From the NCBI RefSeq assembly GCF_900199455.1, contig NZ_FZQR01000032.1, positions 1-45,289 of the forward strand: a stretch of 45,289 nucleotides of DNA, given 5' to 3'. The DNA comes from Mesorhizobium carmichaelinearum. GTDB taxonomy: Bacteria > Pseudomonadota > Alphaproteobacteria > Rhizobiales > Rhizobiaceae. The notes under the pieces were generated by a model. It did no database searches and was not told the origin of the DNA. It saw only the letters and a program-made list of their open reading frames with translations. This document shows, piece by piece, positions 8,552 through 16,886 of the stretch; position 1 is the stretch's first letter, and each line of letters starts with the position of its first letter. The position numbers and the translations under genes were made by a program.

Positions 8552-8863
8552 TCAACCGTAGTGCAGCTTCGGCTTGGGCTCGGTGCCGGTGAACTGCACA
8601 CCGACCCGATCGTTGCGGCGCCAGCGGACCTCGCAGCGATAGGCGACGCCGTCGAGCGGCACATAGAGAAGGAAACGATCGGGAACCCGCGCCTCGAGCG
8701 GAACTTTCAATTCGGCGCCACCCGCATGCTGGTTGCGCAGCGTAACGGCGACTTCCGAGTTCTGAATCCCGGTGATGACGGAACCGCCCTTGAGCACGCG
8801 TGGACGGTGCTCACGCTGCGGTTCGCCAGGATCTTGCCGAAGTGGGTCTACAGGATTTGCCAT
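8552..8863 (-). CDS. PilZ domain protein
   Basis: This 103-residue protein resembles the short single-domain PilZ proteins of Rhizobiales. 'HRPRVLKGGSV' begins the domain. It is followed by beta-strand-rich 'AVTLRNQHAGGAELKV', 'RFLLYVPLDGVAYRCEVRWRRNDRVGVQF'. PilZ domains commonly bind cyclic-di-GMP through an RxxxR motif and a D/NxSxxG motif. Here the Arg-containing start is present (R-E-H-R-P-R) but the second motif is degenerate (N-Q-H-A-G-G), so ligand binding is uncertain. It stands alone between nrdJ and a Nudix gene on the same strand, with gaps that suggest separate promoters. Confidence 0.75.
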   Translation of the reverse strand: MANPVDPLRQDPGEPQREHRPRVLKGGSVITGIQNSEVAVTLRNQHAGGAELKVPLEARVPDRFLLYVPLDGVAYRCEVRWRRNDRVGVQFTGTEPKPKLHYG

Positions 8864-8977
8864 CGATCAAACGCCAGATTGGCCAATTTCTAGCGAAAAA
8901 AAATTAGCAAACCATTCACGCACCACGTCTCGGGGTTGTGAATCGGCAAGACGCCTACGGAGGAGACCGGTGGTGGC

Positions 8978-9466
8978 TCACGAGAATCTGCGTGGGTCGG
9001 CACAGAAATAGGCAATGATCTGGCAAAGGTCCGGTTCATTGACCATGCGCACCGCTTCGCTGGAACTGACCCATTTGCGGGTGCGGGAATGCTTTTCCTT
9101 CCAGCGGTCGGCGATCTTGTCGACATGCAGCGGAAACACCAGCACCTCGCAAGGCACTTCTTCGCCTGATGCCAGCACCTTGGCGTAGAAGTAACGGCCG
9201 GCTTCGAGATGGGAGACGCTTCCACGCAATCCGGCTTCCTCGCCAGCCTCACGTGCCGCCGCCTCGCAGAGCGGCTCCCTGGCCTCCGGCCAGCCCTTCG
9301 GCAACACCCAGCGGCCAGTATCACGGCTGGTGATCAGCATGATCTCGACGCCATTCCCGGTATCGCGCCAGGGCAGCGCGGCAACCTGCAGACGACACGG
9401 CGCGGTGCCGAAGAGCCGCCGGACCCTTTCAGCCAAATGGTTGTGCGTCGTTGGCCTTGTCAACAT
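8978..9466 (-). CDS. Nudix hydrolase
   Basis: This 162-residue protein contains a complete Nudix box, G-x5-E-x7-R-E-A-G-E-E-A-G-L, at about residues 58-80 (starting GWPEAREPLCEAAAREAGEE). The box coordinates divalent metal for cleaving nucleoside diphosphates linked to another group. The preceding 'GRWVLPKGWPE' and the C-terminal 'W(V/F)' region resemble diphosphoinositol-polyphosphate or diadenosine-polyphosphate hydrolases common in Rhizobiales. The exact substrate cannot be read from sequence. There is no clear operon with its neighbours. Confidence 0.9.
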   Translation of the reverse strand: MLTRPTTHNHLAERVRRLFGTAPCRLQVAALPWRDTGNGVEIMLITSRDTGRWVLPKGWPEAREPLCEAAAREAGEEAGLRGSVSHLEAGRYFYAKVLASGEEVPCEVLVFPLHVDKIADRWKEKHSRTRKWVSSSEAVRMVNEPDLCQIIAYFCADPRRFS

Positions 9467-9677
9467 CGGAGAAGCTAGCCCCAGCCTCCAGAATCGTTTG
9501 CCGCCTCATGAATCTTACGGCTAATTGTGACCAATAAAAGTAAAAACTTTGATCAGGCTGGCCGATTTCCGCCAGCAAGGGTCGATTTCACAGGATAACG
9601 TGCCCCGCGGCCCCGCCCTCGGAAGCAAATATTGTCATTGGTGACGGCTTAACTGGAAAAAATCGACCTGTTGCGAA

Positions 9678-10178
9678 TCAGCCGGCGTGGTCGTCGGCGA
9701 TCGGCTTCTGATAGGTGAAGCCCATGTCCCAGGGGAAATAGATCCAGGTGTCCTGACTGACCTCGGTGACGAAAGTGTCAACCAGCGGGCGTCCTTTCGG
9801 CTTGGCGTAGACGGTGGCGAAATGCGCCTTGGGCATCATCGCGCGCACGATGCCGGCGGTCTTGCCGGTGTCGGTCAGGTCGTCGATGATCAGCACGCCG
9901 GCGCCGTCGTCGGCGAGCAGCGCGGGCGTGATTTCCTTCAGCACCTGCAACTGCCCCTGGCTGATGTAGTCGTGATAGGAGGCGACGCAGACCGTCTCGA
10001 TGACACGGATGCCGAGCTCGCGCGCGATGATCGCCGCCGGAACCAGTCCGCCGCGGGTGATGCAGACGATCGCTCTCCATTGACCCTTGTTGGCGCCTGA
10101 AAGCCGCCAGGAAAGCGCGCGGGCGTCACGATGGAACTGGTCCCAGGAGACCGGGAAGGCTTTTTCGGGAAGGGACAT
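9678..10178 (-). CDS. gpt: Xanthine phosphoribosyltransferase
   Basis: This 166-residue protein transfers phosphoribose from PRPP to xanthine, and probably guanine, in purine salvage. The PRPP-binding signature is VLIIDDLTDTGKT at about residues 105-117. The 'CITRGGLVPAAIIARELGIR' segment and the end 'DTWIYFPWDMGF' match the Gpt family of E. coli type, of 150-165 residues. The frame stays open further upstream, but that portion is not Gpt-like. The ATG at 10178 starts MSLPEKAF and fits the family length. It is transcribed alone; the next gene is a decarboxylase 100 bp upstream. Confidence 0.93.
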   Translation of the reverse strand: MSLPEKAFPVSWDQFHRDARALSWRLSGANKGQWRAIVCITRGGLVPAAIIARELGIRVIETVCVASYHDYISQGQLQVLKEITPALLADDGAGVLIIDDLTDTGKTAGIVRAMMPKAHFATVYAKPKGRPLVDTFVTEVSQDTWIYFPWDMGFTYQKPIADDHAG

Positions 10179-10279
10179 TTTTCGCGCACTCCGCAGCACG
10201 CGAAGGCCGCGTGCAAGAAAACAGGGGAATGCGCGCGGAATTAACTGGAAAACCTTGGGCTTGGCAAGTGGCGGGACCT

Positions 10280-11686
10280 TCAGTCGACAGGCGTGGCTGC
10301 TTCCGACTTCAGCACGGAAGTCGCGGCCGCGATTGCCCGCTTGACGTCCTGGTCGCTGGTGCGCCAGTTGACCACGCTGACGCGCATGGCACGGCGGCTG
10401 CGCCATGTCGTGCCGGAGAAGAAGGCTTCGCCCGTGGCATTGATTCTTTGAATCGTCTCGTCGGTAAAGACATCGTTTTCGCCAGGTGATGCGCCTGGCC
10501 GAACGAAACGGAGCAGGCCCTGATTGAGCGTTGGCCTTGCCAGGATCTCGGCACCCGGCAGTTTACCTATCCCCTCGACGATGCTGGCGCAATGCGCACA
10601 GCAGCGATCCACCAGAGCCTCTACGCCGTTGCGGCCAAGTTCCTTGAGCGCGGCGTAGACGGGAACGCCGCGTGCCCGGCGAGAGTATTCCGGATTCCAG
10701 TCCAGTTGGTCCCGCGCGATTGTTACCGGCGCGACATAGGAGGCGTTCGATGTCATCGCAGTCCGATGCGCGTTGCGATCCGCGACGACAGCGATACCGC
10801 AGTCGAAGGGAACGTTCAGCCATTTGTGGCCGTCGGTCGCCCAGCTGTCAGCCGTTTCCACGCCGTCGAGCAGGTGGCGGTACGTTCGGCTCGCGCGTGC
10901 GAAGAGACCGAAGGCGCCGTCGATGTGAACCCAGGCACCGGCCGAATGTGCCATTGGGATCAAGTCCTTGAACGGGTCGCATGCGCCGATGTTCAAGTCG
11001 GCGGCATTGAGCACGAGTATGGTCGGCGTGGAGTTTTCGGAAAGCGCACCGTCGAGAACCGCAGGAGAGACTCGCCCGTCCCCGTCCGTTTTCAATTGTT
11101 CAATGGCATTGTGGCCGATCCCCAGAAAGCGCACCGCGCGGTCTATGGTGACGTGCCGCTGGTCACTCGTGAGGACTCTGATTTCAGGGGCTCCAAACAG
11201 CCCGTCCTCTTCCACACTCCAGCCGACGCGCTTGAGGAGCGCGGCTCGCGCAGCCGCAAGGCTCGTCATGTGCGCCATCTGGCAGCCGCTGGTGAAAGCA
11301 AAGGAGGCGTCCCGCGGCAGATCGAGCAGTTCCTTGATCCATTCGCCAGCTGTCTCTTCGATTACCGCGGATGCAGGACTGGCCGAATAGAGCGCTGCGT
11401 TCTGATCCCAGGTGGCAACGAGCCAGTCGGCCGCGAGTGCGGATTCCAGCCCACCGCCAATCACCCAGGCGAAGAAGCGTCCACCCGCGCTGCCATGCAT
11501 GCCTGCATCGGCGTCTCGGACAAGTGCACGGATCACGTCCTGCGCACTGCTGCCATCGGGCGGCAATGGACCGGCGAAGCATTGCTTGAGGTCCGATAGG
11601 CCGGCCGTGGCGGCCACCGAACGATCGTCCAGTCCGTCGATCCATGCTCGTGCAGCGTGGTATGCAAGATTGAGCGCCGTATTCAT
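10280..11686 (-). CDS. PLP-dependent amino acid decarboxylase family protein
   Basis: This 468-residue protein belongs to the group II (aromatic-L-amino-acid/glutamate) decarboxylase family. The Schiff-base lysine lies in DGHKWLNVPFDCG (Lys288). The PLP-contacting Asp is in HIDGAFGLF (Asp256), and 'TSDQRHVTIDRA' (His178) stacks on the cofactor in relatives. The order and spacing are normal, so it should be active; the substrate is not readable. The ATG at 11686 follows GGAGAGG at about 7 nt and is preferred over a start 29 codons further upstream. It is divergent from a LysR gene across about 170 bp, the usual arrangement of a LysR regulator and its target. Confidence 0.85.
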   Translation of the reverse strand: MNTALNLAYHAARAWIDGLDDRSVAATAGLSDLKQCFAGPLPPDGSSAQDVIRALVRDADAGMHGSAGGRFFAWVIGGGLESALAADWLVATWDQNAALYSASPASAVIEETAGEWIKELLDLPRDASFAFTSGCQMAHMTSLAAARAALLKRVGWSVEEDGLFGAPEIRVLTSDQRHVTIDRAVRFLGIGHNAIEQLKTDGDGRVSPAVLDGALSENSTPTILVLNAADLNIGACDPFKDLIPMAHSAGAWVHIDGAFGLFARASRTYRHLLDGVETADSWATDGHKWLNVPFDCGIAVVADRNAHRTAMTSNASYVAPVTIARDQLDWNPEYSRRARGVPVYAALKELGRNGVEALVDRCCAHCASIVEGIGKLPGAEILARPTLNQGLLRFVRPGASPGENDVFTDETIQRINATGEAFFSGTTWRSRRAMRVSVVNWRTSDQDVKRAIAAATSVLKSEAATPVD

Positions 11687-11859
11687 TGAATGGACCTCTC
11701 CAAGCAATAGCGATGCACGGGCGCCGATAGCCGCCCACCTGTCCGTCGAGCCGGATCGGTCCGGTTGGATCACTCAGTTTGGCCGATGCTGATTGCTCCG
11801 AGAAACGAAAAGGATTTACATTCATCGTCAGCTAAATTGGCGAATTGGGGCTGCCACTC

Positions 11860-12780
11860 ATGTCGAACAACGCACGGCCGGACGCGGGTGTTCTGTTAGC
11901 GCTGGACAATGTGCTCCTGCGTACTCTGATGGCAGTTGTCGACACCGGCAGCTTCGTCGGCGCTGCCCGAATAGTGCATCGCACGCCGTCGGCCGTCAGC
12001 ATGCAAATGAAGCGACTCGAGGCGCAGATCGGACAGCAGGTCTTCGTGCATCAGGGGCGATCCATAGCGCTGACACCAGCAGGAGAAGCGCTTCTGACCT
12101 ACGCGCGGCGCGTCCTTGGGATCGCTGAAGAAGCGGTGGCGCGGTTCAACCGCCTGTCGCAGGGGCGCGCAGTGCGACTGGGAATGACGGAAGAATATGC
12201 CGTTGCGTTCCTTCCCTCGGTTCTCGCCAGCTATGCGACCGCGTACCCCCTGGCGGAAATCAACGTGACCTGCCGCGTGAGCAGCTTGGTGTCGCGGATG
12301 CTGGATGAAGGCGAACTGGATGTTGCGCTCGTGACCGCCGGCGCGACAGGTCGAACTGGATCACCCGAGACGGCTATCCACAGAGACCGGCTTGTATGGA
12401 CCGGCCTTGCGCATGGGAGTGCCCACTTGCGTCGTCCGCTGGCAGTCGCCGCAGGTCCGACGAGTTGCGTGTGGCGCAAGGTAGCCATCGACGCGCTCGA
12501 CGCAGCCGGCATCTCTTATCACATCGTTTGTACAAGCGAGAACCTTACTGGTCAGCTCGCCCCGGTGCTGGCTGGGTTGGCGGTCGCGCCGCTGCCGATT
12601 GCGGCCTTGTCGGGCGAACTGGCGCCGTTCGGGCCGGAGCATGGTCTTCCATCCATCGGTTACTACGATGTCGCTTTGCGACGCAGCCCTCACGCGGCAG
12701 ATGACCTGACGTCCGCCGTTATCGACCATGTCGGGGCGTACTTCGCCGCGCGCCAGAGATCCTCGAACCACGCAACCTAA
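11860..12780 (+). CDS. LysR-family transcriptional regulator
   Basis: This regulator of about 306 residues has an N-terminal winged HTH at about residues 15-75: 'LRTLMAVVDTGSFVGAARIVHRTPSAVSMQMKRLEAQIGQQVF' and 'LTPAGEALLTYARRVL'. A periplasmic-binding-protein-like effector domain follows ('RLGMTEEYAV...', 'GELDVALVT', 'GLAVAPLPIAAL'). ATG 11860 is chosen with GGGG about 9 nt upstream; a TTG at 11845 in frame would add five residues. It is divergent from the PLP decarboxylase and most likely controls it, by analogy with other LysR pairs. Its stop overlaps the convergent stress-protein gene by 4 bp. Confidence 0.9.
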   Translation: MSNNARPDAGVLLALDNVLLRTLMAVVDTGSFVGAARIVHRTPSAVSMQMKRLEAQIGQQVFVHQGRSIALTPAGEALLTYARRVLGIAEEAVARFNRLSQGRAVRLGMTEEYAVAFLPSVLASYATAYPLAEINVTCRVSSLVSRMLDEGELDVALVTAGATGRTGSPETAIHRDRLVWTGLAHGSAHLRRPLAVAAGPTSCVWRKVAIDALDAAGISYHIVCTSENLTGQLAPVLAGLAVAPLPIAALSGELAPFGPEHGLPSIGYYDVALRRSPHAADDLTSAVIDHVGAYFAARQRSSNHAT

Positions 12781-13610
12781 CGCGACAGGAAGGCCGCCAC
12801 CTGTGCCGTGCGCAGCACCGTGCGCGTCACCCCGCCGAACAGCAGCTGGCGCAGCCAGGAATGGCTGTAGGCACCAAGCACCAGGAGATCGGCACCGCTC
12901 TCGGCGACCCGGTTCTGGATCATGTCATCGACCGAGGTGCCGCCCGATTGCTGCACCGAGACGCTGACATTGGCGCCGTGGCGCGACAGCGCCGATGCGA
13001 TTTCGGCGCCGGCGGCCTCCGGGCTTTCCTCTAGCGTGTCGGGCGGATCGATGACCAATATGTCGGTTTTCTCGGCCTCGATGATGAAGGGCAGGGCGTC
13101 GAAGGCGGCGCGCGCGGCCTCCTTGCTGCCGTTCCAGGCTAGCAGTACCCGCTTGAAAGTGGTGACCAGCGGACCCGCGCTCGGCACCACCAGCACCGGG
13201 CGGCCGGCATCATAGACCAGCGTGTCGACATCGGCGCTCGGGTCGCCACCGGTCTCGCGCTGGGCGGCGATGATGAGATCGGCGGCGCGCACGCTGGAAA
13301 TGCCGGTCAGCGCGCTGTCGCCGGAAAAGCTCTCCAGGCTGCGCCACTCGAAGGAGAGTCCGGAATCCTCGATGCGCCGGAGAAAGACGGCCTGCAGCTT
13401 GTCGGCCCGCTCCCGGTTCATGTCGGCCGACACCTGCAGGAACTCGGTGTCCGGGAAGCCGGTCGCCGATGTGTAGGGCACCGGAAGCGCCTCGGCATGG
13501 ATGCCGATCAGATGGCTCTCGAAGCGGCCGGCGAGCGGAATGGCGCAGTCGAGCACGCGTTCGGCGTCCTGCTCGTTCTGCAGAATGGCAACGATGGTCT
13601 TGAAGCGCAT
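12777..13610 (-). CDS. Universal stress protein, tandem UspA domains
   Basis: This 277-residue cytoplasmic protein has two Usp-like halves. The first (about 1-145) begins 'MRFKTIVAILQNEQDAERVLDCAIPLA' and contains 'ADLIIAAQRE'. The second (about 155-277) carries 'RVLLAWNGSKEAARA' and ends with 'ADLLVLGAYSHSWLRQLLFGGVTRTVL', the G-x2-x9-G(S/T) type nucleotide-binding pattern. The family binds ATP or AMP and supports survival under stress, but partners are unknown. The ATG follows GAGGGA at about 7 nt. It is a single gene with no operon partner. Confidence 0.9.
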   Translation of the reverse strand: MRFKTIVAILQNEQDAERVLDCAIPLAGRFESHLIGIHAEALPVPYTSATGFPDTEFLQVSADMNRERADKLQAVFLRRIEDSGLSFEWRSLESFSGDSALTGISSVRAADLIIAAQRETGGDPSADVDTLVYDAGRPVLVVPSAGPLVTTFKRVLLAWNGSKEAARAAFDALPFIIEAEKTDILVIDPPDTLEESPEAAGAEIASALSRHGANVSVSVQQSGGTSVDDMIQNRVAESGADLLVLGAYSHSWLRQLLFGGVTRTVLRTAQVAAFLSR

Positions 13611-13683
13611 GATGATCCCTCAATCTGGCGAGCCTTGGAGCCCGCGTGCAGGGAAACGTTGCGGCGCCGTGCTTGGTTCCGGG

Positions 13684-13744
13684 TAGAGCAATTCCAGGAA
13701 AAGTGTGAAGCGGTTTTCCGTCCGGAATTGCGTCAACTGCTCTA
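13684..13744. repeat. Dispersed rhizobial palindromic repeat, copy 1
   Basis: The ends TAGAGCA and TGCTCTA are exact inverted repeats. The inside pairs AGCAATTCC with GGAATTGCG and has AAGTGTGAAGCGGTTTTCC. A copy with the same left half is at 16064. Short imperfect palindromes of this sort are common between genes in rhizobia (RIME-like elements). It lies downstream of the CinA-like gene. Confidence 0.7.
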
Positions 13745-13752
13745 GGAGCGGC

Positions 13753-14496
13753 TCAACTCGCCTTGGCGGCGAAACCCGCCACCATCGCCTCGACGTCGGC
13801 GCGCGCGGCGTCAAGCGCCTCCTGGCTGCGGGCGCGAACGACCAGTTCGGTCCAGAACTTGCCGTCGCCATATTTCGGATAGGAGCCGATGATCGTGTCC
13901 GGATGCGCCTTCTGGATCTCACCCAGAGGTCCGCCGACGAGGCCTTCGCCGAACGGACAGTGCACCGTCGCCGACAGCATCTTCGTGCCGGTCTTCAGCG
14001 TCGGCACGACATTGTCGAGCATGGCCTGGAAAATCGAGGGCACACCGGCCATGACATGGACATTGCCGATGCGAAAACCGGGCGCCACGGATACCGGGTT
14101 GTCGATATGGTCGGCGCCGCGCGGCATCCGCGCCATGCGCTTGCGCGCCTCGGTGTATTCGATGCCGCGCGCCGCATAGCTCTCGCCCAGCATCGCATAG
14201 GCCTTGGCATCGTATTCGCAGGGAACGCCGAACGCCTTGGCAATCGAATCGGCGGTGATGTCGTCATGGGTCGGACCGATGCCGCCGGTGGTGAACACAT
14301 AGCTGTAGCGTGCGCGCACGGCATTCACCGCAGCTATGATCTCGTCTTCCTCGTCGGGAACGATGCGCACTTCCTTCAGGTCGATGCCTACAGCGGTCAT
14401 TATGTCGGCGAGATGGCCGATATTCTTATCCTTGGTGCGGCCGGAGAGAATCTCATCGCCGATGACGAGCATGGCGGCGGTAACGATTTCAGGCAT
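13753..14496 (-). CDS. CinA-type molybdopterin-binding (MoCF) domain protein
   Basis: This 247-residue protein consists mainly of a MoaB/Mog-like domain (about 1-170): 'AAMLVIGDEILSGRTKDKN' at the start and 'VFTTGGIGPTHDDITADSIAKAF' in the middle. These match the N-terminal half of competence/damage-inducible protein A. The C-terminal nicotinamide-nucleotide amidase domain of full-length CinA (about 410 residues) is missing. That is the normal state of this short alphaproteobacterial form. Its role is not settled; ADP-ribose pyrophosphatase activity is known in some homologues. Confidence 0.88.
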   Translation of the reverse strand: MPEIVTAAMLVIGDEILSGRTKDKNIGHLADIMTAVGIDLKEVRIVPDEEDEIIAAVNAVRARYSYVFTTGGIGPTHDDITADSIAKAFGVPCEYDAKAYAMLGESYAARGIEYTEARKRMARMPRGADHIDNPVSVAPGFRIGNVHVMAGVPSIFQAMLDNVVPTLKTGTKMLSATVHCPFGEGLVGGPLGEIQKAHPDTIIGSYPKYGDGKFWTELVVRARSQEALDAARADVEAMVAGFAAKAS

Positions 14497-14659
14497 GGGA
14501 GGCTCCGGCAGGACGGGTCGCCTGAGATAGCGCGGCGCGTGGCTGTCGGCAATGCCGTCCGGGTGGTGAGCATTTGCACTTGGCCCCGCCCGTTGCTATG
14601 CGAGGTTGCAGCGCAAACGGATGCGGGTAAGCTCAAACCGGTTCTGGTCCGGGTGAACA

Positions 14660-15664
14660 ATGCTGATATCGATCCTGTCGTGGCTGCTGGCCCTGTTGTT
14701 GCTGCTGGCGGTCCTGGGGATCGCCTGCCTTGTGCTGGCAACGCTGTGGATCGCGGCGAAGGCACAAAGGCTGGTGCCGCCGGTTGGTAAATTCGTCGAG
14801 ATCGACGGCAACCGCATCCATTATGTCGATGTCGGCGAGGGCAGACCGATCGTCTTCCTGCACGGGCTTGGTGCGCAACTCCATCACTTCCGGCACACTT
14901 TGTTCGGACATTTCGGCCCGGGCTACCGGCTGATCGCGCTCGATCGTCCGGGATCGGGCTATTCGGTGCGCGCGAACGGTGCCACCGGCCGGTTGCCCGA
15001 ACAGGCAGAATTGGTACGCCGCTTCATCGAAAGATTGGGGCTGGAAAGGCCGCTGGTGGTGGGCCACTCGCTGGGTGGCGCCATCACGCTGACCCTGGCC
15101 GTGGAACATCCCGAGGTGATTTCGGGCATCGTCTTGCTGGCGCCGTTGACGCATCTGGAAACCAGGGCACGCCAGCGGTTTGACCTGCTCTACATTCCCT
15201 CGCGCCTGAAGCGCTGGATCATGGCCTACACCGTGGCGATACCCCTGAGCCTGCGCTATGCGCGGCAGACAATGGAATTCATCTTCGCGCCGCAGGCTTT
15301 TCAGGCGGACTACATGGTTGACGGCGGCGGCTGGCTCGGGCTGCGGCCTGGCCATTTCCAGGCGACATCAGCCGATGTCGTGGCCGTCGAACAGGATCTC
15401 GGCCGTATTGAGCAGCGCTATGGCGAGATTGCCATGCCCGTCGGGATCCTCTTCGGCACCGCCGACCGCGTCATCGACATCCGCACCCATGGCGAGCCGA
15501 TGCAAGGCAAGATCGCGGGGCTCGATTTCGACCCTGTCGACGGCGTCGGCCATATGCCGCAGTTCGTCGAGCCCAAACGGGTGATGGGTTTCATCGAGCG
15601 GATTGCCGCCCGCGCGTTTCTATCACCACAGCCTCACGACAATTTCAATGAACCATCCGGCTGA
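14660..15664 (+). CDS. Membrane-anchored alpha/beta hydrolase
   Basis: This 334-residue protein opens with one long hydrophobic segment (about 3-33, leucine-rich), which should anchor it in the inner membrane or export it. The alpha/beta fold begins at 'KFVEIDGNRIHYVDVG'. The oxyanion region is FLHGLG, the nucleophile elbow is VGHSLGG (Ser137), and the acid and His are probably in 'FGTADRVID' and 'GVGHMPQF'. The triad appears complete, so it is likely an esterase, lipase or related hydrolase; the substrate is unknown. It is transcribed divergently from the CinA-like gene. Confidence 0.85.
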   Translation: MLISILSWLLALLLLLAVLGIACLVLATLWIAAKAQRLVPPVGKFVEIDGNRIHYVDVGEGRPIVFLHGLGAQLHHFRHTLFGHFGPGYRLIALDRPGSGYSVRANGATGRLPEQAELVRRFIERLGLERPLVVGHSLGGAITLTLAVEHPEVISGIVLLAPLTHLETRARQRFDLLYIPSRLKRWIMAYTVAIPLSLRYARQTMEFIFAPQAFQADYMVDGGGWLGLRPGHFQATSADVVAVEQDLGRIEQRYGEIAMPVGILFGTADRVIDIRTHGEPMQGKIAGLDFDPVDGVGHMPQFVEPKRVMGFIERIAARAFLSPQPHDNFNEPSG

Positions 15665-15718
15665 CTGCCGGGTTTACCCCGTGTCGCACCCAAGGCGACC
15701 AAGACACGGAGTAATGCA

Positions 15719-15991
15719 ATGTACAGGAAATTTCTCGCGGCATCGGTTCTGACGATCGGTCTCGCCACGTCGGCGATGGCCCAGTCATCCGACGGCACAT
15801 ATTCCAACCGTCACAGCTGGTGGCCGTTCGGCAACGAACAGTCTTCAAGCGTCGACCAGAACACGACCGGAAGCATCAATGGCGACACCGCTGGCAATCC
15901 CGGTGGCCCGGCAGGACCTTGTGCCTATAGCTCGGCCGGTCCTGATGCGAACCATCAGGGAAATGTGAACGACCAGTATTGCGGTAAATAG
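15719..15991 (+). CDS. Small secreted protein, unknown function
   Basis: This 90-residue protein has a classical signal peptide: positively charged start, hydrophobic core LAASVLTIGLATSAMAQ, and likely cleavage after AMA at about residue 21. The mature part is polar, rich in Ser, Asn, Gly and Gln, and has two cysteines (about 69 and 88) that could form a disulphide in the periplasm. I recognise no domain. It starts 54 bp after the hydrolase stop on the same strand and is followed by a strong terminator-like hairpin, which argues that it is expressed. Confidence 0.7.
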   Translation: MYRKFLAASVLTIGLATSAMAQSSDGTYSNRHSWWPFGNEQSSSVDQNTTGSINGDTAGNPGGPAGPCAYSSAGPDANHQGNVNDQYCGK

Positions 15992-16013
15992 TCGACCGCG
16001 AGGGCTCGCAACT

Positions 16014-16063
16014 GGCCACGAGACGCCCCTCTCTCCAGACGTCCGTGGCCTGCGGCCTTTTTT
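16014..16063 (+). terminator. Probable Rho-independent terminator
   Basis: GGCCACG (16014-16020) pairs with CGTGGCC (16044-16050). A smaller nested hairpin GGCC-TGC-GGCC ends directly in a run of seven T. It lies about 25 bp after the stop of the small secreted protein gene. Confidence 0.75.
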
Positions 16064-16154
16064 AGCAATTCCAGGAAAAGTGTGTGCGGTTTTCCAGGGC
16101 AAAGCGCATAGTGCTTTGCCCTTGGGAATTGCGTTAAAACAAAGAGTTAGAGCA
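16064..16154. repeat. Dispersed rhizobial palindromic repeat, copy 2
   Basis: It starts AGCAATTCCAGGAAAAGTGT like the copy at 13684 but contains an inserted perfect stem: GGGCAAAGC and GCTTTGCCC around GCATAGT. It then closes with GGAATTGCG and ends near TTAGAGCA. The mosaic of shared arms and a variable centre is typical of rhizobial intergenic mosaic elements. It sits between the secreted-protein terminator and the convergent DUF2188 gene. Confidence 0.7.
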
Positions 16155-16195
16155 GTTCGCCGTTTCCGTGAAACGGTGAAATGATCGGCGGTAAG

Positions 16196-16435
16196 TTAGT
16201 CAGAGACCTCGGTCTGTGGCCGGTCGCGACCATCGGCCAATTCCTCGTGCCATTTGCCGTCGGCGTCCTCATACTGGATGCCGTCCGTCGCGCCCGCCAC
16301 CTGCTGCTCGGCCGATGCGATCTCGGCGGCGCGCAACGCGTCCTGATGGGTGGGAAATGTCTCCGAGAAGGTCGAACCGACCTTGTAGGCCCAGCCGCCG
16401 TCATGCTCGACGATCTTGTAAGTCAGCTTCGCCAT
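16196..16435 (-). CDS. DUF2188 domain protein
   Basis: This 79-residue protein begins MAKLTYKIVEHDGGWAYKVG. The 'GGWAYKVGSTFSETFPTHQDALRAAEIA' segment matches DUF2188, where a YK/W-containing strand precedes an alanine-rich helix. The end, 'GIQYEDADGKWHEE', is also typical. Function is unknown. ATG 16435 is chosen because GGAGG lies about 8 nt upstream and it matches the family start; an upstream in-frame extension has no similarity. It lies 29 bp after the DUF982 stop on the same strand, so the two may be co-transcribed. Confidence 0.8.
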   Translation of the reverse strand: MAKLTYKIVEHDGGWAYKVGSTFSETFPTHQDALRAAEIASAEQQVAGATDGIQYEDADGKWHEELADGRDRPQTEVSD

Positions 16436-16464
16436 CAAAACCTCCGGTTGAAAGGTCCGCCTGC

Positions 16465-16743
16465 TCAATGCAGCCGGTCGTCGGAAAGCCTGTCGTCGGG
16501 CACCAGCACTTCCGATTCCCTGGCGGCCTCGATCAATGCCCGTCGCGCTTCCGCTGTCGAACGATAACCTTCCAGCACTTTGAGGCAAGTGTCGAGGGCA
16601 TCTCGATGGCGCGGGCCGCGATTGAGCGGCCACACCGTCATGAGGCACTCCGCCGCTTCCTGGGTGCTGCGGATATGGCGATATTTGCCGACATGGCCGA
16701 GTTCGACCACCACCGGCGTTTCAAAGGGTTTGTTGTCCATCAT
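16465..16743 (-). CDS. DUF982 domain protein
   Basis: This 92-residue protein starts MMDNKPF. It contains the DUF982 pattern 'PVVVELGHVGKYRHIRSTQEAAECLMTVWP' followed by 'RDALDTCLKVLEGYRSTAEARRALIEAARES'. DUF982 proteins are small, frequent and multicopy in rhizobia; their function is unknown. Two adjacent Met codons (16743, 16740) leave the exact start open. It is probably co-transcribed with the DUF2188 gene. Confidence 0.82.
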   Translation of the reverse strand: MMDNKPFETPVVVELGHVGKYRHIRSTQEAAECLMTVWPLNRGPRHRDALDTCLKVLEGYRSTAEARRALIEAARESEVLVPDDRLSDDRLH

Positions 16744-16886
16744 GGCCGCAACGCAAAACAGCCAATTTGGTTGCAAAAGTGGCGCGGAACCTGCGCCCAA
16801 AAGTCGCGTCGCGTCTGCGACACGCTTTCGGCCTTTTTTGTTAGATGCATGTCGTTGTCCGCTTTTGGGTGACATGCATCGGCGTC

